DNA from: Chitinophagaceae bacterium
GTDB lineage: Bacteria; Bacteroidota; Bacteroidia; Chitinophagales; Chitinophagaceae
Direction of reading: 5' to 3'
DNA: 11,228 nucleotides
NCBI GenBank assembly: GCA_016786525.1
Contig: JAEUVW010000039.1
Coordinates: 1-11,228 of the forward strand
Shown piece by piece: positions 6,912-11,228 of this stretch. A model generated the notes under the pieces. That model saw only the letters and a list, made by a program, of their open reading frames with translations. It was not told the origin of the DNA and ran no database searches. Within the stretch, counting starts at the first letter, position 1. The number at the start of each line of letters is the position of its first letter. The translations under genes and the position numbers were made by a program.

Positions 6912-6964
6912 ATCATTTAGCTTTAAAGTAATAGCCGTGTACATAAACTAAATGATAAGTCCCG

Positions 6965-6972
6965 TATCTTGC
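6965..6972 (+). promoter_or_regulatory. Candidate -7 box for the outer-membrane protein / waaA pair
   Basis: TATCTTGC resembles TAnnTTTG with one T missing and lies 27 bases before the ATG at 7000. No -33 TTTG is seen. A similar TATCTTG variant occurs before the HU gene. Confidence 0.35.
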
Positions 6973-6999
6973 AATAACTTTTCAACGTTTTGATTCTTA

Positions 7000-7770
7000 A
7001 TGAAAGCGACACGCTATTTTCTTCTTTTTACGTTCCTGTTTTCCGGCCTGCGTTCCCTGGCCCAGGAAGACCTGTTTGAAAGCACGAAACTGCCTGCAAG
7101 GAAAGGGTTCCTGCTGGGCGTGAACGGCAATTTTGATATCAGCGCGGGCGATATGTCCAAACGCTTCGGCAACAGTTACCGCATCGGTCCTTCTTTTCAT
7201 TACAAGACGAAAAGCAACTGGATATTCGGCGTAAAATTCGACTTCATCAACGGGGACAGGATCAAGGAAGATTCCCTGTTTTATGGCATACAGGATGAAG
7301 ACAAAACCCTGATTAACCAGGACGGGCAAAGGCTTTCTGTAAACCGGTATGAAAGAGGCTATATGGCGGGTATTGAAGTAGGCCATATCTTCAATATTTC
7401 CAGGTCCGTGTCAGATAACGGTATCATGGTGATGACCGGCATCGGCTTTATGCAGCACAAGATCCTGGTACAGGATAAAAGCGAATCTATCCTTTCCCTG
7501 AGGGGCGCTTATCGCAAAGGGTATGACCGCCTGGTCAACGGCCTGTACCTTGAACAGTATGTCGGCTACCTGTTCCTGTCCAACAACGCGCTGATCAATT
7601 TTCATATCGGGCTGGATGTGGCCTTTGGCTTTACCCAGGGTCGCAGGGATTTCCTGTACGATGTACGCCGCCCGGGCACCGATAAGCGAATGGATATTTT
7701 GTTTGGCATACGGGGCGGTTGGTATTTACCTATGTTTAAACGAAAATCGGAAGAATTCTTCTTCGAATAA
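7000..7770 (+). CDS. Secreted outer-membrane beta-barrel-like protein of unknown function
   Basis: The 256-residue protein has a clear signal peptide (residues 1-21, basic start, hydrophobic FLLFTFLFSG, cleavage predicted after SLA before QED). The mature part alternates hydrophobic and polar residues in strand-like blocks such as FLLGVNGNFDIS, WIFGVKFDFI, YMAGIEVGHIFNI, GIMVMTGIGFMQHKI, LINFHIGLDVAFGF and DILFGIRGGWYLPMF, consistent with an eight- to ten-stranded outer-membrane barrel. I recognise no enzyme motif. Its stop codon overlaps the waaA ATG by one base (TAATG), so the two are co-translated. That suggests, without proving, a role in the envelope or lipopolysaccharide layer. It could instead be a periplasmic porin-like or adhesion protein. 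Confidence 0.7.
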   Translation: MKATRYFLLFTFLFSGLRSLAQEDLFESTKLPARKGFLLGVNGNFDISAGDMSKRFGNSYRIGPSFHYKTKSNWIFGVKFDFINGDRIKEDSLFYGIQDEDKTLINQDGQRLSVNRYERGYMAGIEVGHIFNISRSVSDNGIMVMTGIGFMQHKILVQDKSESILSLRGAYRKGYDRLVNGLYLEQYVGYLFLSNNALINFHIGLDVAFGFTQGRRDFLYDVRRPGTDKRMDILFGIRGGWYLPMFKRKSEEFFFE

Positions 7771-9026
7771 TGTTATTGTTCTATCGTCTTTCCCTGTTCC
7801 TGTATGCCCTGGCCGTACGCGTGGCTGCCTGGTTTAAACCCAAGGCCAGGCTGTTCCTTGCAGGAAGGAAAGATCTTTTGTTCACGATCAAGGCGCGTAT
7901 GGGCGATGAGACCCGCCCGCGCATCTGGATGCACTGCGCTTCCCTGGGCGAATTTGAACAGGGGCGTCCTGTGCTGGAGTCCCTGCGCCGGCAATACAGC
8001 GGCTATGCGATCGTACTGACTTTCTTTTCGCCTTCCGGCTACCAGGTCCGGAAAAAATATGAAGGGGCCGACTATATTTTTTACCTGCCGATGGATTCGG
8101 CGTCCAATGCCAAACAGTTTGTACGCGATATCAATCCCTCCCTGGCCCTGTTTGTCAAATATGACCTCTGGTATTACTACCTGTATGAGCTGAATAAGCG
8201 CTCCATCCCTACCCTGCTGATCGATGCGATCTTCCGTCCCCAGCAGGGATACTTTCGCTGGTACGGGTCCGTACAACGCCAGATGCTGAAAATGATCACG
8301 CACATTTTCACCCAGAACGAAGCGTCTGTCTCCTTACTGGAGCGCATCCATATCCGGCAGGCATCAGTTGCAGGCGATACCCGTTTTGACCGCGTCCTCA
8401 CCGTCGCACAGGCTGCCGCCCCCATTGAAAAGTTTGAAGCCCTGTCGCAACGCTTTAAACTGCTGATCGCAGGAAGTACCTGGGCAGCAGACGAACAGTT
8501 GCTGGCCACAGTGCTGCCGGTGCTGCCCCCCGACTGGAAACTGATCATTGTGCCGCATGAGGTGGACGAAGAACGCATCTCCTACGTGGAAAAACTGTTT
8601 GCCGGGCGCATCAGGAGGTGGTCGGCCTTGCAGGAAGGAACTTTCCTGAACCAGCAGGTAATGGTGGTGGATACGATCGGACTGCTGTTGAAGATCTACC
8701 GCTACGGCTCCCTGGCCTGGATCGGCGGAGGCCTGGAGAAAGGCGGCGTGCACAATGTACTGGAAGCAGCAGTGTATGGTTTGCCCTGTGCACACGGGCC
8801 GGTCTATGAGAAATACCAGGAAGCCATAGAACTGGTGGCTTGCGGGGCCACCACGATATGCAGCGATGCAGCAACGCTGCAGGACTTTATCGGTACGATG
8901 ATCGCAGACAAGGCTCAGTATGAGCACAAATCGGCCGCAGCCCGGAACTATGTCTTTTCACAGAGCGGCGCTACGGAGATCATTCTCGACTATCTTGCCG
9001 CAAAGAACTGGCTTAAAACGTTGTAG
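7770..9026 (+). CDS. waaA: 3-deoxy-D-manno-octulosonic acid (Kdo) transferase
   Basis: An inner-membrane-associated GT-B (family 30) glycosyltransferase that adds Kdo from CMP-Kdo to the lipid A precursor, the first step of inner-core assembly. It has 418 residues, the usual length. Residues 1-20 are a hydrophobic anchor. The catalytic Glu is E61 in HCASLGEFEQGRP. LTFFSPSGYQ (83-92) and YLPMDS (105-110) are conserved acceptor-domain motifs, and AGDTRFDRV (201-209) and AGSTW (234-238) open the donor domain. GGGLEKGGVHNVLEAAVYG (319-337) is the CMP-Kdo site. Whether it adds one or two Kdo units cannot be told from sequence. Its 3' end overlaps a convergent gene by 37 bases. Confidence 0.95.
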   Translation: MLLFYRLSLFLYALAVRVAAWFKPKARLFLAGRKDLLFTIKARMGDETRPRIWMHCASLGEFEQGRPVLESLRRQYSGYAIVLTFFSPSGYQVRKKYEGADYIFYLPMDSASNAKQFVRDINPSLALFVKYDLWYYYLYELNKRSIPTLLIDAIFRPQQGYFRWYGSVQRQMLKMITHIFTQNEASVSLLERIHIRQASVAGDTRFDRVLTVAQAAAPIEKFEALSQRFKLLIAGSTWAADEQLLATVLPVLPPDWKLIIVPHEVDEERISYVEKLFAGRIRRWSALQEGTFLNQQVMVVDTIGLLLKIYRYGSLAWIGGGLEKGGVHNVLEAAVYGLPCAHGPVYEKYQEAIELVACGATTICSDAATLQDFIGTMIADKAQYEHKSAAARNYVFSQSGATEIILDYLAAKNWLKTL

Positions 9027-9805
9027 AAAATCTGTTCGCTGAAACCGTCTTCTTTCCAATGGTATAGTGTTGTAATCCCTGCATTTTCGAGAAAACGCAA
9101 TGCATCCTGTTTGTTTTCGCACTGGTTGATCTCCGTGAGAATCTCATCGTAAGCTTCGCTGTTGCCTTTGAACAGCTCCGAGATAAAATTGTATTTGTCA
9201 TTGATACCGATGTAGGAACGAATGTCTTTGTTCCAGACCCGGAAATCGGTGCTGTGCCTGGCTTGGAAAGGGGCAGGCTTTTCCTCCTGCAATTCCGGCT
9301 CCAGTTCAAAGCTGATCAAATGCGGGGCTTCTTCGGTAACTGCAGCTAGGTCTGTATACAGTTCAGAGCGGTCCGGTTCGTCCTGTACCCCAGGCTCCTC
9401 TACCCCTTCTGCTTCCTGCTGATCAGGTACATCCTGCTCTGCAGGAGCCTGTAAATTTTCTTCTTCTTCTTCTTCTTCTTCTTCTTCTTCTTCCGCGTTT
9501 ATTGTTGCTGCTTCCGGTACATCAGGCATACCCCGCTCTGCAAGAGGTTCCGGGTCTTCTACGACCACGGCTGTTGCTGCAGCGGTCCTGTCCTCTTCTT
9601 CGATGATGGCTTCCGGGAGCGGTTCGGGTTCTTCGGTAAGTTCCTGATACCCTGCCACTGCTGCAGGCTTTTCCCCCAGCGACAGTATCGTTTCGTACAG
9701 GTCTCGGGTATACTGCAGCATCAGGTCTTTCTCTATGCTGCTGTATGAAGCTGTATTTCCTGCTATTGTCCGTATTTTCTCCAGGGTGGCTATGATCTGT
9801 TCCAT
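8990..9805 (-). CDS. Acidic hypothetical protein with poly-glutamate tract
   Basis: A 271-residue protein without a named function. Residues 1-45 look helical (MEQIIATLEKIRTIAG, LMLQYTRDLYETIL). Residues 50-180 are disordered-looking and very acidic, rich in Glu, Pro and Ala, with twelve consecutive Glu at 105-116. Residues 186-271 form a compact helical module, with RSYIGINDKYNFISELFKGN and an E-I-N-x-C-E-N-K-Q-D-A-L-R-F-L segment, that I have seen conserved at the C-terminus of Bacteroidota hypothetical proteins. There is no signal peptide or membrane helix. It is the third gene of the dnaX - gmk operon, 7 bases after gmk, so it may serve nucleoid, replication or nucleotide functions, but that is only guilt by association. 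Its C-terminal codons overlap waaA on the other strand. Confidence 0.75.
   Translation of the reverse strand: MEQIIATLEKIRTIAGNTASYSSIEKDLMLQYTRDLYETILSLGEKPAAVAGYQELTEEPEPLPEAIIEEEDRTAAATAVVVEDPEPLAERGMPDVPEAATINAEEEEEEEEEEEENLQAPAEQDVPDQQEAEGVEEPGVQDEPDRSELYTDLAAVTEEAPHLISFELEPELQEEKPAPFQARHSTDFRVWNKDIRSYIGINDKYNFISELFKGNSEAYDEILTEINQCENKQDALRFLENAGITTLYHWKEDGFSEQIFYNVLSQFFAAR
9458..9493 (-). repeat. (GAA)12 trinucleotide microsatellite
   Basis: Twelve perfect TTC units on the plus strand are read as twelve GAA codons (Glu105-116) of the acidic hypothetical protein. Because the unit is one codon, changes in copy number would alter the length of the acidic tract without a frameshift. All twelve codons being GAA, with no GAG, indicates a slippage-made repeat rather than old selected poly-Glu. 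Confidence 0.95.
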
Positions 9806-9812
9806 GTCCCGT

Positions 9813-10382
9813 TTAATTGTTTAAATAATCGCCTACTATTCCGATCAGCTGTTCGCTTGCCCTGGCAAGATCGTCATTCACGACAATATGATCAAATTCC
9901 TGCGCAAAACTCAGTTCATATTCCGCCTTCCCGATGCGTTCTGCAAGCGTTTCCGCAGTTTCTGTGCCTCTTTTTTCCAGCCGCTCTTTCAGGATGCTGA
10001 GGGAAGGGGCCTGTATAAAAACAGAAAGGTGATGGCCCGGGTATTGCTGCTGCACATTCAGGGCACCCTTTACGTCAATATCCACCAGGGGCACCTGGCG
10101 GCGGTCCCAGATACGGTTCAGTTCTGTTTTCAGGGTACCGTAGTATTTCCCTTCGTATACCATTTCCCACTCGATAAACTCCCGGGCCGCAATCGCTTTT
10201 TCGAAAGCAGGCACACTGATGAAATGATAGTCCACCCCATCGGTTTCCCCGGCACGGGGACTCCTGGTGCAGGCCGATATAGAGAAGGCCAGCTGCGGGA
10301 AGGCAGCCATCAGCAATTTGGTAAGTGTGGATTTACCGGAACCGGAAGGCGCGGTAATGATAATAATCTTCTGATCCTTCAT
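9813..10382 (-). CDS. gmk: Guanylate kinase
   Basis: Cytoplasmic GMP kinase: ATP + GMP gives ADP + GDP, needed for GTP, dGTP and (p)ppGpp pools. The 189-residue length is standard. The P-loop is APSGSGKST (K17). The GMP-binding region shows SISACTRSPRAGETDGVDYHF (S35, R40, R43, G45-E46, Y53) and the downstream EFIEWEMVYEGKYYGT segment with the Glu and Tyr contacts. PLVDIDVKGA contains the conserved DIDxxGA, and the lid holds EKRGTET.. with arginine R139. Nothing is missing. The start ATG lies 2 bases after the dnaX stop, which implies coupled translation. The next gene begins 7 bases downstream. Confidence 0.96.
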   Translation of the reverse strand: MKDQKIIIITAPSGSGKSTLTKLLMAAFPQLAFSISACTRSPRAGETDGVDYHFISVPAFEKAIAAREFIEWEMVYEGKYYGTLKTELNRIWDRRQVPLVDIDVKGALNVQQQYPGHHLSVFIQAPSLSILKERLEKRGTETAETLAERIGKAEYELSFAQEFDHIVVNDDLARASEQLIGIVGDYLNN

Positions 10383-10384
10383 AT

Positions 10385-10915
10385 TTACCTGTCGATACTC
10401 ATTTTTAACGCGTCACGCAATTGGGCCAGGGAGGGGTTTTTTTCGGACATCGCCGCAAAAATCTCGTTTTTTGTCAAGGCTCGCTCCACAGGCTCTTCGT
10501 TTGTTTCGATGCATTCATTGGTAAAACGCAGCAGCAGCCCTGTCTCCTGGCGGATCAGCTCCTGCAGGGCCGCTCTTTCGGCCTGTGCATAACTGTCTGT
10601 AATGGGATTCGGAGATACCAGGTGTATGGTTCCCGGTTCCGGCATTTCCAGCTTTATTGTTTCAAAAGCGCTGGACAGGATGCTCTGGTTTTTATCTTTC
10701 AAACCGGCTTTGTATGCCGTGAAGATCGTTTCCACGCGTTCCAGCGTCAGGTCTTCAACAGACATCTGCTGTGTGCCGGAGACAGCCTCCGTCTGCACCT
10801 GGGCCATATTGCGGGAGATGCGACGGACACCGGCTACGGGCTCCGCCTGCCCGAAAGGTGATTTTTTTTCACTGACAGCGGCGGCAGGGGCCTGCACAGG
10901 GGGGGGGGGCTTCAT
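10385..10915 (-). CDS. dnaX: DNA polymerase III gamma/tau, C-terminal (tau-like) part in a shifted frame
   Basis: This reading frame holds the C-terminal region of Bacteroidota DnaX. After a Pro/Ala-rich start it has LTLERVETIFTAYKAGL (residues 57-73), a central ITDSYAQAERAALQELIRQ helix, and the ending EIFAAMSEKNPSLAQLRDALKMSIDR; the F-x-x-M-x-EKNP-x-L-x-x-L pattern is what I recognise from DnaX of this phylum. It is not in frame with the upstream DnaX part: the frames meet in an 11-C tract (10899-10909). Loss of one C, or gain of two, would make one continuous gene. An ATG at 10915 just before the tract could permit internal initiation, but no clear ribosome-binding site supports it. If the break is real, tau would need slippage or +1 frameshifting. 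Confidence 0.82.
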   Translation of the reverse strand: MKPPPPVQAPAAAVSEKKSPFGQAEPVAGVRRISRNMAQVQTEAVSGTQQMSVEDLTLERVETIFTAYKAGLKDKNQSILSSAFETIKLEMPEPGTIHLVSPNPITDSYAQAERAALQELIRQETGLLLRFTNECIETNEEPVERALTKNEIFAAMSEKNPSLAQLRDALKMSIDR

Positions 10916-11228
10916 TATAGGCTACCGGGGCTTCCTGTACTAGGTCCACCGGTGCTGCAGGTTTTTCGCGGGGTGCCGGCGCCGGCGGCGCCACACTGAC
11001 CGGTGCCGCGGCAGGGCCTGCGGCAACAGGGGGTGCAGCAGCAGCTTTTACGTCAGGACTGGTGTTTTTTTTTTCGCCGGGCGTACCCGTTGCCTGCAGG
11101 ACATAGCAAAGCCTGATCAGGCACAGTTCGGTATGCAACCTCCTGTTCCCGGCATTCTTATATTCCAGCGCGCTTTCATTCACTACGTTCAGCGCAGTGA
11201 GGATAAAGGACGGCGGGGCCTGGGCTGC
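10869..11228 (-). CDS. dnaX: DNA polymerase III gamma/tau, domain III end and linker (partial, runs off window)
   Basis: DnaX forms the ATPase subunits of the clamp loader. The reading frame is open to the window edge; the GTG at 11183 is an internal Val, not a start, since the frame continues upstream as FILTALNVVNESALEYK. That segment and NAGNRRLHTELCLIRLCYV match the domain III collar region of Bacteroidota DnaX. After it comes a low-complexity Ala/Pro linker with GEKKN encoded across a 10-A tract (11065-11074). In frame, the protein ends at TGA 10871-10869, 13 codons beyond the 11-C tract, after a tail (PCAGPCRRCQ) unlike any DnaX. So as written, the gene gives a gamma-like short product, with the ATPase part lying outside the window. 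Confidence 0.85.
   Translation of the reverse strand, partial: AAQAPPSFILTALNVVNESALEYKNAGNRRLHTELCLIRLCYVLQATGTPGEKKNTSPDVKAAAAPPVAAGPAAAPVSVAPPAPAPREKPAAPVDLVQEAPVAYNEAPPPCAGPCRRCQ
10899..10909 (-). repeat. C11 homopolymer at the dnaX frame break
   Basis: Eleven consecutive C on the coding strand (G on the plus strand) encode part of a proline run in the dnaX linker. The upstream and downstream DnaX frames meet exactly here, differing by one base. Ten or thirteen C would restore one continuous frame. The tract is a likely place for sequencing error, replication slippage or polymerase slippage. Confidence 0.95.
11065..11074 (-). repeat. A10 tract in the dnaX linker (possible slippage site)
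   Basis: Ten A on the coding strand read GAA AAA AAA AAC (E-K-K-N) directly after the domain III region. With nine A the frame stops at TAA 11050-11048; with eleven A it stops at TGA 11055-11053. A tract of this type in dnaX recalls the A9 slippage site of Thermus dnaX and the A-rich frameshift site of E. coli dnaX. Confidence 0.6.

Noticed and set aside
9888..10592. Plus-strand open frame of 234 codons crossing gmk and the dnaX end
   Set aside because: Antisense to two well-supported genes and spans their junction; no recognisable protein.
10869..11183. Independent small gene starting at GTG 11183
   Set aside because: The frame continues upstream to the window edge with typical DnaX domain III sequence, so the GTG is an internal valine.
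1..11228. CRISPR array, mobile element, prophage, toxin-antitoxin or defence island
   Set aside because: No spaced repeats, transposase, integrase, terminal inverted repeats or defence-type proteins were found; the genes are core metabolism, respiration, envelope and replication.

Overview
The window looks like chromosomal DNA from a member of the Bacteroidota, most probably of the Chitinophagaceae or a close relative. The reasons are the protein types, several promoters of the Bacteroidota form (TAnnTTTG at about -7, best case with TTTG near -33), generally weak Shine-Dalgarno sites, AT-rich intergenic DNA between moderately GC-rich genes, and a cytochrome oxidase accessory cluster of the kind I associate with that family. 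No tRNA, rRNA, CRISPR array, insertion sequence or phage gene is visible. It reads as core housekeeping DNA, not a genomic island.

Layout. (1) 15-1363, minus strand: a putative glycolipid-binding protein and a typical 2-Cys peroxiredoxin, separated by a strong intrinsic terminator. (2) 1567-5064, plus strand: a five-gene aa3/caa3-type oxidase biogenesis and subunit cluster: heme O synthase (ctaB), two subunit III proteins, a subunit IV protein and a SCO1/SenC copper chaperone. Subunits I and II are not in the window. (3) 5087-6867, minus strand: an HU-family DNA-binding protein and a lipoylated E2 acyltransferase of a 2-oxo acid dehydrogenase. (4) 7000-9026, plus strand: a secreted, probably outer-membrane beta-barrel protein translationally coupled to Kdo transferase waaA, which links the pair to the envelope. 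(5) 8990-11228, minus strand: a tightly packed dnaX - gmk - acidic hypothetical operon whose last gene overlaps the 3' end of waaA.

The feature most worth a second look is dnaX at the right edge. Its Ala/Pro-rich linker carries a 10-A tract (coding strand) just after the domain III region. Both slipped frames meet a stop within 4 to 7 codons after the tract. Further on, an 11-C tract breaks the reading frame, so the tau-specific C-terminal region lies in another frame. This could be a homopolymer sequencing or assembly error, or it could be part of a slippage-based system making gamma-like and tau-like clamp-loader subunits, as known for dnaX of E. coli (ribosomal frameshift) and Thermus (transcriptional slippage). 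The sequence alone cannot separate these.
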